This document shows positions 6,405-13,203 of a stretch of DNA of 13,203 nt, piece after piece. Source of the DNA: Smithella sp. UBA2180 (GTDB lineage: Bacteria; Desulfobacterota; Syntrophia; Syntrophales; Smithellaceae); contig DCVU01000038.1 in assembly GCA_002327415.1 (NCBI GenBank), positions 1 to 13,203 of the forward strand. Reading direction: 5' to 3'. The notes beneath the pieces are model-generated. The model was not told where the DNA came from. It did no database searches and saw nothing but the letters and a program-made list of their open reading frames with translations. The stretch's first letter is position 1. Every line of letters starts with the position of its first letter. The translations under genes and the position numbers were made by a program.

Positions 6405-7492
6405 ATCCAGAAGCTATGATGAAGATAGAAAATTTAATTTTACGGCGTGGCGGTGTGACCGTGTTGGATATTCCCGAATTACATGTGCAACGGGAAAGAA
6501 TACTGGCGATTATCGGGCCAAACGGCGCGGGCAAGTCAACACTTCTTTTAACCATGGCGGGTCTATTAAAACCGGATCACGGAAAGATTTACTATCAGGG
6601 AAATCCTGTGGATAGCCGTGCCAGCCGCTCTGACATGCGCCGACGAATTTCTGTTGTTTTTCAGGAACCGCTGCTGCTCAATACATCCGTTTATAAGAAT
6701 GTAGCTCTGGGTTTGAAATTCCGGCATCTAACAGGCAGTGAAATTGAAAAGAGCGTCGATGAGTCACTCGAATATTTTGGTATCACTTCTCTGGCAAAGC
6801 GTTCGGCCAAAACGCTATCCGGAGGAGAAGCCAAAAGGGTATCTTTGGCTAGGGCGTTTGCCTTGAAACCGGAATTGATCATGATGGATGAGGCTTTTAG
6901 CTCTCTGGATCCGCCGACCCGGGAAGGTCTTATGGAAGATCTGCGTCATATCCTGCAGGAAACAAAAATAACCGCTGTGATGGCTCTGCATGATCGTGAA
7001 GAAACACTTCGTTTAGCGCAGGATGTGACCGTAATGGCTGCAGGCAAAATCATTCAATCGGGAACCACATCTCAGATTTTTAATCAACCGGACTCCGAAT
7101 TTGTTGCGAACTTTGTCGGAACGGAAACTATTCTGGAAGGCATGGTGGAAAGCTGCACCGATGGGAATATGATCGTTTCCGTTCAAGGAAAGGAGATAGA
7201 AGCGATCGGTGATTGTTCCGTCGGGCAAAAAGTATATTGCTGCTTGCGGCCGGAGAATGTTACCCTATCCAGCAAGGCGCAAGAACAAATCAGCGCGCGC
7301 AATATTTTTGAAGCAAAAGTATCCAAAATCATTCGTCAGGGATTTTTTAATAAACTTGTCCTTGACTGCGGTTTCCCTCTGGTCGCGTATATTACAATAA
7401 CTTCCTGTGAAGATTTAGGCATAACTCAAGGGGTTACAGTAGTCGCCTCTTTCAAGGCAACTTCCGTTCACGTTATCCACAGGGAAAAGTAA
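6401..7492 (+). CDS. tupC: Tungstate ABC transporter ATP-binding protein TupC with C-terminal TOBE-like domain
   Basis: The ATPase subunit powering the TupB permease; 363 residues. Motifs in order: Walker A GPNGAGKST (39-47), Q-loop Gln88 in FQEP, signature LSGGEAKR (139-146), Walker B LIMMDEA (159-165), H-loop His197. After residue about 240 there is a second region ending in a TOBE/molybdate-binding-like segment (about 293-361, ARNIFEAKVSKI to the end). This makes the protein ModC-sized and longer than the compact TupC proteins I know. Such domains bind oxyanions and can shut the transporter off, so self-regulation is possible. ATG 6401 overlaps the tupB stop; an internal ATG at 6416 is an alternative start that would remove five residues. 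No terminator hairpin is visible after the stop. Confidence 0.93.
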   Translation: MNPEAMMKIENLILRRGGVTVLDIPELHVQRERILAIIGPNGAGKSTLLLTMAGLLKPDHGKIYYQGNPVDSRASRSDMRRRISVVFQEPLLLNTSVYKNVALGLKFRHLTGSEIEKSVDESLEYFGITSLAKRSAKTLSGGEAKRVSLARAFALKPELIMMDEAFSSLDPPTREGLMEDLRHILQETKITAVMALHDREETLRLAQDVTVMAAGKIIQSGTTSQIFNQPDSEFVANFVGTETILEGMVESCTDGNMIVSVQGKEIEAIGDCSVGQKVYCCLRPENVTLSSKAQEQISARNIFEAKVSKIIRQGFFNKLVLDCGFPLVAYITITSCEDLGITQGVTVVASFKATSVHVIHREK

Positions 7493-7739
7493 TTATCTTT
7501 TGGAGACGTATTAACACCATTCCACTGTATTTCCCGGTATCAATAAATGATTAATTCAATGCCATATACTTGAAGCAAATACGTAATTGTTGGTGCTTGG
7601 GTCTTCACTTTTTCCCCAACCGTGGTACTCGAATTCGATAGCTGTCCACTACGTTATTAAATATATGAAAAAAAGATTGGTAAGTTTTTTAAAATGAATT
7701 ATAAAAATTACATAATCAATCTGTCGGAGGACAACGGTT
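7493..7739 (+). promoter_or_regulatory. Intergenic stretch with candidate thioesterase promoter
   Basis: 247 nt between tupC and the thioesterase gene. No gene was found and there is no clear terminator. Near the right end TTGGTA (7677-7682), a 17-nt spacer and TATAAA (7700-7705) form a plausible sigma-70 promoter in AT-rich sequence. GGAGG at 7726-7730 is the ribosome binding site of the next gene. A 17-codon ORF from ATG 7694 ends just past that site and shows no sign of being real. Confidence 0.4.
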
Positions 7740-8162
7740 ATTTTTAATTACGATCTGTATCTGGAAAAACTGAAAAAAGGTCAGAAGGGGATAAATCCTT
7801 TTCTGGATTATCTGGGAATAACTTTGGATGAGTTAAAAGACGGTTATGCCCGGTTTCGAATGCCGGTGCGGAAGGACTTCTTACAAGGGGCGAAAGCAAT
7901 GCAAGGAGGGCTTATTGTTGCTTTGGGCGACGAGACAATTGCTCATGCGATGATGACTCAATTAAGTCCGGAAGAAGGTTTGACCACAATTGAACTAAAG
8001 AGTAATTTTCTGGCTGGTGTCAGCGACGGAGAACTTATTGCCACTGCCACTGTTTTTAAAAAAGGTCAAAGTCTGATTATCGGAGATTGCTTAGTTACTG
8101 ATAATAAAGAGAAAAATGTCTGCCGTGTTTCGGCGACTTTTCTGATTTTGAAAAAAAGTTAA
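7740..8162 (+). CDS. PaaI-family hotdog-fold thioesterase, probable ATT start
   Basis: A predicted acyl-CoA thioesterase, 140 residues from 7740. The hotdog core helix AMQGGLIVALGDETIAHAM has the family's Gly-Gly and the likely catalytic Asp, but Gln in place of the usual His of the HGG motif. The C-terminal strands (TTIELKSNFL; ATATVFKKGQSLIIGDC) are typical. The frame has no ATG, GTG or TTG between its upstream stop (TAA at 7713) and TTG 7824. Starting at that TTG would lose the first 28 residues (FNYDLYLEKLKKGQ and following), which look like the normal N-terminus, and it has no ribosome binding site. GGAGG (7726-7730) lies 9 nt before ATT 7740, so ATT is the best start, unless an ATG was lost by mutation or base-calling. 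It stands alone between the tup operon and the PHP gene. Confidence 0.85.
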   Translation: MFNYDLYLEKLKKGQKGINPFLDYLGITLDELKDGYARFRMPVRKDFLQGAKAMQGGLIVALGDETIAHAMMTQLSPEEGLTTIELKSNFLAGVSDGELIATATVFKKGQSLIIGDCLVTDNKEKNVCRVSATFLILKKS

Positions 8163-8262
8163 AATAATTAATAAGTTAGAAATATGCATATCCTTGTTGA
8201 CTATCAGTTGTAAATTTGCTAAGTCTTCTCTGTTTAAACAAATTAAGTTCGGGATATTATAA

Positions 8263-8913
8263 GTGATAGATCTGCATACTCATTCTATTTTCAGTGATGG
8301 CGGTTTAATACCAACGGAATTGGCGCAGCGCGCTTATGCCGCAGGTTATGAAGCTTTAGCTATTACCGATCACGTTGATCATTCCAATATTGATTTCATT
8401 CTCCCACGGATTATCAAGGTTTGTTCAATAATAACGGAAAAAGGTAATATCAAGGCTCTTCCTGGTATTGAGATTACACATGTTGATCCCCGAGATATAC
8501 CCGCCCTTGCCGACGAGGCGAGAAAATTAGGAGCAAAGATAGTTGTTGTGCATGGAGAAACGATTGTTGAACCTGTTCCTGCCGGAACAAATCTGGCGGC
8601 GCTTAAATCAGCAATAGATATTTTAGCCCATCCGGGACTTTTGACTGAAGAAGAGGCGCGTCTGGCTGCCCAAAGAGGAATTTATTTAGAGATTACAACG
8701 CGCAAAGGTCACAACCTTAGTAACGGTCATGTTGTCCAGATGGCAAGAAAATTCAAAGCCAACCTGGTTCTAAATAACGATGCCCATTCTCCCTCTGATT
8801 TTGTCCACTCGGAGTTGGCCAGGAAGATTGCGCGCGGAGCCGGACTGGCAGATGATGAAATATCCGTCATGTTGGAAAACTCTAATAGGATAGTGCAAAA
8901 GGTGAGTGTATGA
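8263..8913 (+). CDS. PHP-domain metal-dependent phosphoesterase
   Basis: 216 residues, essentially one PHP domain (histidinol-phosphatase-like fold, multinuclear metal centre). The metal ligands are complete: His5 and His7 in HTHS, Asp12 region, His37 in ITDH, Glu70 in GIE and nearby His73, His97 in VVHGE, His123 in LAHPG, Asp173 and His175 in NDAHSP. Expected chemistry is hydrolysis of a phosphomonoester or phosphodiester; the substrate is unknown. It lacks the polymerase and AMP-phosphatase insertions of longer relatives. It starts at GTG 8263 with only a weak ribosome binding site (GGGAT), and the stop codon overlaps the glycosyltransferase start by 4 nt (ATGA). That coupling suggests the phosphatase acts in the same pathway, perhaps on a sugar phosphate or phosphorylated lipid. 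It is probably not the histidinol phosphatase of His synthesis, since no his gene is near. Confidence 0.88.
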   Translation: MIDLHTHSIFSDGGLIPTELAQRAYAAGYEALAITDHVDHSNIDFILPRIIKVCSIITEKGNIKALPGIEITHVDPRDIPALADEARKLGAKIVVVHGETIVEPVPAGTNLAALKSAIDILAHPGLLTEEEARLAAQRGIYLEITTRKGHNLSNGHVVQMARKFKANLVLNNDAHSPSDFVHSELARKIARGAGLADDEISVMLENSNRIVQKVSV

Positions 8914-10172
8914 AAAAATCTTCTGGTTCAAAGCCGCTGAAGATTTGTCTGTTAACTTATCGGGGCAATCCTAATTGCGGCGGACAAGGTGTTTACATTA
9001 AACATTTAAGCAAGGCGCTAAGCGATCTTGGTCATCAGGTTGATGTTATATCGGGGCCGCCCTATCCACATCTTGATTCTAAAGTAAAATTACATAAACT
9101 ACCCAGCCTTGATCTTTACAATCCCGAACATCTTTTTACTCCCAAAAGAGTTGTGGATTTGGCTCGTCCGATCAATATGTATGAATATTTGAATGTCTGC
9201 ACCGGCAGTTTTCCGGAACCTTTTACTTTTGGCGAGCGGGTTTATTCATACCTGAAGAAACACAGAAAGAATTACGACATTGTTCATGATAATCAGTGCC
9301 TTTCTTACGGAATAGGCAGGCTGGCGCAAAAGGTCATGCCGACCATAGTCACGATTCACCATCCCATCACAGTGGATCAACAGGAAGATTATAAAGTGGC
9401 CAAAACATTGTTTAAAAAATACCGTGTTTTTCGCTGGTACTCATTTATTCGCATGCAGATGAAAGTGGCGCGTAAGTTTTCCCATATTGTGACTGTATCG
9501 GAATTTACAAAAAAAGATATTGCCAAAGAATTTTCATTGGATGAAAATAAATTCCGTGTGGTTCATAACGGCATCAATAATGAGTATTTTTATCCGGTAC
9601 AAAATGGCACAAGGCCGGAGAATACCATTATCGTTACCAACAGCGCGGACATACCGCTAAAAGGCCTCAATTTTCTTCTAGAGGCAGTTGCGCAGATTCG
9701 AAAAAAGCAACCTGTAAAATTAACGGTAATTGGCCAACCTAAGAAAAATGGCATCATTGAAAACCTTGTGGGCAAGCTGGGCGTTAGTGACATTGTTCAT
9801 TTTACCGGTCGCATTGCCAATGAGGAATTTGCCGATTACTACGCCAAGGCCACGGTGGCTGTTGTTCCTTCCTTGTACGAAGGTTTTGGCCTGCCCGCGG
9901 CCGAAGCTATGGCTTGTGGCGTTCCTCTAATCAGCACCAGCGGCGGCGCATTGCCGGAAGTTGTGGGAGATGCCGGAATCATAGTTCCTCCCGCTGATGC
10001 TTCGGCTCTGGCCAGGGAAATAATGTTTTTATTTAATAATCCGGATCAGAGGAAAAAAATGGCTCAGGCTGGTATAGAGCGGGTAAATTCAATTTTTAAC
10101 TGGTCAAAAGCCGCGGGCGAAATGGTGGAAGTATACCGGGAGGCAATTGATGGTTACCATAGATCTGCCTGA
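8910..10172 (+). CDS. GT4-family (GT-B fold) glycosyltransferase
   Basis: A 420-residue retaining glycosyltransferase using a nucleotide sugar. The N-terminal Rossmann domain opens with KICLLTYRGNPNCGGQGVYI, containing the Gly-rich acceptor-side loop typical of GT4. The C-terminal domain begins near 235 and carries the donor-site E-x7-E motif, Glu324 and Glu332 in YEGFGLPAAE, followed by ACGVPLISTSGGALPEVVG. There is no membrane span; it probably works at the cytoplasmic face. ATG 8910 overlaps the PHP stop, and its own 3' end overlaps the methyltransferase gene by 23 nt, so the three are tightly coupled. Donor sugar and acceptor cannot be told from sequence. Confidence 0.94.
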   Translation: MKKSSGSKPLKICLLTYRGNPNCGGQGVYIKHLSKALSDLGHQVDVISGPPYPHLDSKVKLHKLPSLDLYNPEHLFTPKRVVDLARPINMYEYLNVCTGSFPEPFTFGERVYSYLKKHRKNYDIVHDNQCLSYGIGRLAQKVMPTIVTIHHPITVDQQEDYKVAKTLFKKYRVFRWYSFIRMQMKVARKFSHIVTVSEFTKKDIAKEFSLDENKFRVVHNGINNEYFYPVQNGTRPENTIIVTNSADIPLKGLNFLLEAVAQIRKKQPVKLTVIGQPKKNGIIENLVGKLGVSDIVHFTGRIANEEFADYYAKATVAVVPSLYEGFGLPAAEAMACGVPLISTSGGALPEVVGDAGIIVPPADASALAREIMFLFNNPDQRKKMAQAGIERVNSIFNWSKAAGEMVEVYREAIDGYHRSA

Positions 10173-10851
10173 GTTAAATTTAAAGCCGAACGATTTTGTT
10201 CTTGATGCTGGATGTGGAATGGGAAGGCACTTACGTTTTCTGGCGAAACAACCGAATCTGAGGATTGTCGGAATAGATAAAAATACAGGGGCATTGCGTG
10301 AAGCTTTGACATCTTTGGAAACAATGCCTGACGCTTTATCAAAAGATTATCTGGTTTCCGAAGCAGATATCAATAGGCTTCCCTTTGCTGATATCTCGTT
10401 TGATTGTGTAATTTGTTCTGAAGTCTTGGAACATATTCCCGATCATGAGGCAGCTGTAAAGGAACTGATTCGAATATTAAAACCGGAAGGCACTCTTGTG
10501 GTTAGTGTACCGTGTTATTATTCGGAGAAAATTTGCTGGTTAATTTCAAATGATTATTATCATTCAGAAGGTGGTCATATTCGAATTTACAAGAAGAAAG
10601 AACTTCCTGAAATGTTGAAGAAACATGGTTTTAAATGCTTAAAAATAAATTATAAGCACGCCCTCCATATGCCTTATTGGTGGCTTAAATGTATTGTTGG
10701 CCTGAAGAACGAGGAAAACCTGTTGGTTAAATATTACAAGAATTTTTTGATATGGGATATGATGAGAGATCATTGGTTAATTCGGATATTGGAAGAATTT
10801 TTAAATCCAATCGTAGGCAAAAGCATAGTATATTATTTTAGAAGAGGATAA
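10150..10851 (+). CDS. Class I SAM-dependent methyltransferase
   Basis: A 233-residue Methyltransf_11-type enzyme. Motif I (SAM binding) is LDAGCGMGRH (18-27), an acidic ribose-binding residue is Asp43 in VGIDKN, and FDCVICSEVLEHIPD with RILKPEGTLVVSVP forms the motif IV to VI region. ATG 10150 is chosen over the adjacent TTG 10147 because GGGAGG at 10138-10143 is 6 nt upstream. The start lies inside the glycosyltransferase gene. It ends 5 nt before the toroid gene. The C-terminal part is rich in aromatic and basic residues (HALHMPYWWLKC) and may bind a lipid-like or large substrate; that is a guess. Methylation of a sugar or isoprenoid quinone-like acceptor would fit the neighbours. Confidence 0.92.
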   Translation: MVTIDLPELNLKPNDFVLDAGCGMGRHLRFLAKQPNLRIVGIDKNTGALREALTSLETMPDALSKDYLVSEADINRLPFADISFDCVICSEVLEHIPDHEAAVKELIRILKPEGTLVVSVPCYYSEKICWLISNDYYHSEGGHIRIYKKKELPEMLKKHGFKCLKINYKHALHMPYWWLKCIVGLKNEENLLVKYYKNFLIWDMMRDHWLIRILEEFLNPIVGKSIVYYFRRG

Positions 10852-10856
10852 TTTAA

Positions 10857-11891
10857 ATGGAAGTGAAACTTTCCATGAGTGAAGATTTAACTCCGGTTTC
10901 GTTGGAAAAAATAGCTGCTTTTATTTCTTCACTTCAAAAGGAAAATGGTGAAATTCCCTGGTCGGTTGGCGGGAAAACCGATCCCTGGGATCATGTCGAA
11001 AGCGCAATGGGGTTGAGTGTAGGAGGTTTTTTCACCGAAGCAAGAAGCGCTTACGAATGGCTGGCTGGATCTCAGCTTGATGATGGTAGCTGGTGGTCGG
11101 AAATTCAAGATGGAAAAATTATCAATTCCTGTAAAGAATCAAATTTTTCTTCCTATGTCGCCGTGGGAGTGTTTCATCATTATCTTATTACCAGCGATAT
11201 AAAGTTTTTGAAAACAATGTGGCATACAGTTTCACAGGGTATCCAATACGCAGTCAATTTGCAGTCTCCGGATGGCGAGATTTACTGGGCAAGGAATAAA
11301 AACGGTGCGGTTGATAAGATGGCCCTGCTTACCGGTTCCAGCTCGATTTATATGAGTATTAAATGCGCTCTGGCCATCGCCGGAATCTTGGGCAAGAAAC
11401 GCCCGCGCTGGCGAAAGGCGATGGATAAGCTGGGCGTGGCGATAAAAAACAGGCCGGATCTTTTTAATATGATCAAATCGCGGTATTCCATGGACTGGTA
11501 TTATCCGGTTTTATGTGGGGCCATAACCGGTGAAGAAGCTAAAAGACGGATAGCCCATTTATGGGAAAAGTTTGTTGTTCCCGAATGGGGGGTGCGTTGC
11601 GTCAGCGACCGGCCATGGGTAACAATGGCGGAAACGGCGGAGTTTATTTTAACTCTGACGGCAATTGGAGATAATTCCCGGGCTAAAACGATATTCAGTT
11701 GGTTAAATGATAAAAGATTTTCCGACGGGTCTTTTTGGATGGGGGTAACCTTTCCGGACGGAGTTATTTGGCCGGAAGAAAAAACAGGTTGGACGGCGGC
11801 GGCAGCAATGTTGGCTTGGGACGCCTTAAATGAAATAACTCCGGCGGGAAAACTTTTTAATCATAAATTTTGGGCTTCATGGAATAAATAA
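10857..11891 (+). CDS. Alpha/alpha-toroid protein, prenyltransferase/terpene-cyclase-like
   Basis: 344 residues, no signal peptide or membrane span. Four spaced repeats of the QW kind (Q/x-x-x-D/N-G-x-hydrophobic/W-W) are visible: LQKENGEIPWS (26-36), SQLDDGSWWSE (72-82), LQSPDGEIYWAR (135-146) and KRFSDGSFWMG (286-296). They indicate an alpha/alpha barrel as in squalene-hopene cyclases, protein prenyltransferase beta chains and some six-hairpin glycosidases. The DxDD acid motif of class II terpene cyclases is absent; DPWDHVE at 42-48 is a possible acidic cluster. Strong aromatic and acidic blocks (ESNFSSYVAVGVFHHY; MDWYYPVL; GVRCVSDRPWVTMAET) look like an active-site lining. Databases commonly label such proteins prenyltransferase; the real activity is unknown. 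GAGGA at 10844-10848 is 8 nt before the ATG. Confidence 0.8.
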   Translation: MEVKLSMSEDLTPVSLEKIAAFISSLQKENGEIPWSVGGKTDPWDHVESAMGLSVGGFFTEARSAYEWLAGSQLDDGSWWSEIQDGKIINSCKESNFSSYVAVGVFHHYLITSDIKFLKTMWHTVSQGIQYAVNLQSPDGEIYWARNKNGAVDKMALLTGSSSIYMSIKCALAIAGILGKKRPRWRKAMDKLGVAIKNRPDLFNMIKSRYSMDWYYPVLCGAITGEEAKRRIAHLWEKFVVPEWGVRCVSDRPWVTMAETAEFILTLTAIGDNSRAKTIFSWLNDKRFSDGSFWMGVTFPDGVIWPEEKTGWTAAAAMLAWDALNEITPAGKLFNHKFWASWNK

Positions 11892-11995
11892 AACCATCGT
11901 CTATGATGCGGTGCTTTCGGGTTGCGCTCCTGATAATTTTTTGTGACAAAAGTTAATTCTGCTTATGTAAAATCCACTTTTAAAAAGGCAAAATA

Positions 11996-12718
11996 GTGAG
12001 AAAGGATTATCGTCCATATTACGTTAAACGCTTCGATAACAAGTTTCAGAAGTGGTATGCGCGATATTTTCTGGCTCCTCAATTCGAATATTTTGGCCGG
12101 GGGTTGATTTTCATGAAACCATGGCAGGTGGAAATATTCGGCGCAGGAGTTTATTTGGGAGATTGTTCAACAGTTATTGCTACCCCCGATAGAAAAGTAA
12201 GGTTTACTGTCTGGCCTGTATGGAAAGGTTCGGGAAAAATTGAAATCGGCCGGTGCTGCCTTATTTGTCCGGGCACAAGAATAATGTCTGCTACATCAAT
12301 AACTCTTGGCGACGGCTGTATGACGGCTCAAAATGTCAGTATTAGCGATTCGGATTGGCATGATTTGTACGACCGCAGTTTGCCTGTAGGTAACACGCAG
12401 GCGGTTACGATTGGCAATAATGTATGGCTGGGAGACAGCTCTATTGTATGCAAAGGAGTGACTATCGGAGATAACGCCATTATTGGCGCCGGTTCGATAG
12501 TTGTGAAGGATATTCCCGCCAATGCTATTGCCGCCGGCAACCCGGCAAAGGTAATAAAATACCTTGATCCGGACAAGCCCATTAAGACCAGAACGGATTG
12601 GCTTTCTGATCCCGTCAAACTGGCCGAAGAATTTGAAAATCTTGACCGCAAGACGATGAAAGGCAACACTATTGCCGGCTGGTTCAGATCATTGCTTTTT
12701 CCATGTAAGGGAGATTAA
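11996..12718 (+). CDS. Hexapeptide-repeat (left-handed beta-helix) acyltransferase
   Basis: A 240-residue member of the maltose/galactoside O-acetyltransferase and NodL superfamily. Hexapeptide rungs run from about 45 to 187 (for example ITLGDGCMT, VTIGNNVWLG, VTIGDNAIIGAGSIVVKDIP), closing with AAGNPAKVIKYL. The probable catalytic His122 lies in SISDSDWHDLYDR, the usual place. It probably works as a trimer, moving acetyl or another acyl group from acyl-CoA to a sugar hydroxyl or amine. The N-terminal 40 residues and the last 50, past the helix, are extensions without a recognised domain. GTG 11996 is supported by AAGG at 11985-11988, 7 nt upstream. A 104-nt gap separates it from the toroid gene; it shows no clear terminator. 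The next gene follows after 3 nt. Confidence 0.92.
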   Translation: MRKDYRPYYVKRFDNKFQKWYARYFLAPQFEYFGRGLIFMKPWQVEIFGAGVYLGDCSTVIATPDRKVRFTVWPVWKGSGKIEIGRCCLICPGTRIMSATSITLGDGCMTAQNVSISDSDWHDLYDRSLPVGNTQAVTIGNNVWLGDSSIVCKGVTIGDNAIIGAGSIVVKDIPANAIAAGNPAKVIKYLDPDKPIKTRTDWLSDPVKLAEEFENLDRKTMKGNTIAGWFRSLLFPCKGD

Positions 12719-12721
12719 GAA

Positions 12722-13203
12722 ATGCGTATCGCTATTATAGCTCCGCCTTATCCGCTTGAGGAATTGCCTTCTCCGCCACTGGGAGTTACTTATGTTGCCG
12801 CGGCATTCGAGGCCGCCGGAGCAGAAGTTAAAATATTCGATTATATCGTTTGTGCCTACACTAAAGAAAATCTGGAAAAACAACTGGAAGCTTTCCAGCC
12901 TGACGTTGTGGGTGCCACTTGTGTAACGATGAATTTCTATAAGGCGCAACAGATACTCCATGATGTAAAAAATTATAATCCGGAAATCATTACAATGATG
13001 GGCGGACCCCATGTGTCCTTCACGGCTATTGATACTTTGAAACAGTATCCAGAGATAGATTTGATTGTGGTGGGGGAAGGGGAGGACACAATCGCGGAAC
13101 TGACTCCTGTGCTGAAGCAAAAAAACAAATGGCAAAATATCCGTGGAATCGTTTATCATAGCGGTAATGAAATAATTATTACCGGTAAAAGAGATTTCAT
13201 CAC
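12722..13203 (+). CDS. B12-binding radical SAM protein (3' partial)
   Basis: The frame is open from ATG 12722 to the window end (160 codons). AAGGGAG at 12707-12713 is 8 nt upstream, and the previous stop lies 3 nt before the ATG. The visible part is an N-terminal cobalamin-binding Rossmann domain as found in class B radical SAM enzymes. It starts MRIAIIAPPYPLEELPSPPLG, continues VTYVAAAFEAAGAEVKIFD, and has the conserved MGGPHVSF and VVGEGED blocks near 100-120. The DxHxxG motif of methionine-synthase-type B12 domains is not seen, as is usual in this class. The CxxxCxxC iron-sulfur motif would lie beyond the window, so the radical SAM part is inferred. Such enzymes methylate unactivated carbon or phosphorus or rearrange carbon skeletons, often in lipid, hopanoid or natural-product pathways. 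Confidence 0.88.
   Translation, partial: MRIAIIAPPYPLEELPSPPLGVTYVAAAFEAAGAEVKIFDYIVCAYTKENLEKQLEAFQPDVVGATCVTMNFYKAQQILHDVKNYNPEIITMMGGPHVSFTAIDTLKQYPEIDLIVVGEGEDTIAELTPVLKQKNKWQNIRGIVYHSGNEIIITGKRDFI

Noticed and set aside
8200..8262. Promoter before the PHP gene (TTGACT near 8196)
   Set aside because: No acceptable -10 box at the right spacing; too weak to list.
11892..11995. Rho-independent terminator between the toroid and acyltransferase genes
   Set aside because: There is a short T run, but no stable stem directly before it.

Overview
This window most likely comes from an anaerobic Deltaproteobacterium (Desulfobacterota, perhaps Syntrophales-like). That is an inference from three things: an elongation factor G of the spirochaete/planctomycete/deltaproteobacterial type related to mitochondrial EF-G1, a dedicated tungstate/molybdate-type importer as expected of bacteria using W/Mo formate dehydrogenases or aldehyde oxidoreductases, and moderate GC content. 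No rRNA, tRNA, CRISPR array, transposase or phage gene was seen.

Layout. (1) 1-2837, plus strand: the 3' part of an EF-G gene, a KaiC/RecA-like P-loop ATPase gene 19 nt behind it, and a broken small gene carrying an amber stop and an apparent frameshift. (2) 2906-3121, minus strand: a free-standing 71-residue biotin carrier protein. (3) 3122-3915: about 800 bases without a convincing gene. Its core (3281-3705) is a dense succession of about eleven short inverted repeats. Two of them lie in diverged 54-bp direct repeats whose differences preserve base pairing. (4) 3916-7492, plus strand: a Tup-type oxyanion ABC transporter operon with two tandem periplasmic binding proteins, a permease and an unusually long ATPase. 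(5) 7740-8162: a hotdog-fold thioesterase that has no ATG/GTG/TTG start at its ribosome binding site and probably starts at ATT. (6) 8263-13203, plus strand: a tight gene run consisting of PHP phosphoesterase, GT4 glycosyltransferase, SAM methyltransferase, an alpha/alpha-toroid (prenyltransferase/terpene-cyclase-like) protein, a left-handed beta-helix acyltransferase and a B12-binding radical SAM protein cut by the window end.

How they work together. The tup operon is a self-contained importer: binding protein(s) capture the oxyanion in the periplasm, TupB carries it through the membrane and TupC hydrolyses ATP. The last cluster looks like a biosynthetic unit that builds and decorates a glycosylated small molecule, lipid or polysaccharide (transfer of sugar, dephosphorylation, methylation, acylation, radical chemistry). 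Its product cannot be read from sequence. The two most unusual items are the hairpin array upstream of tup and the toroid-centred cluster.
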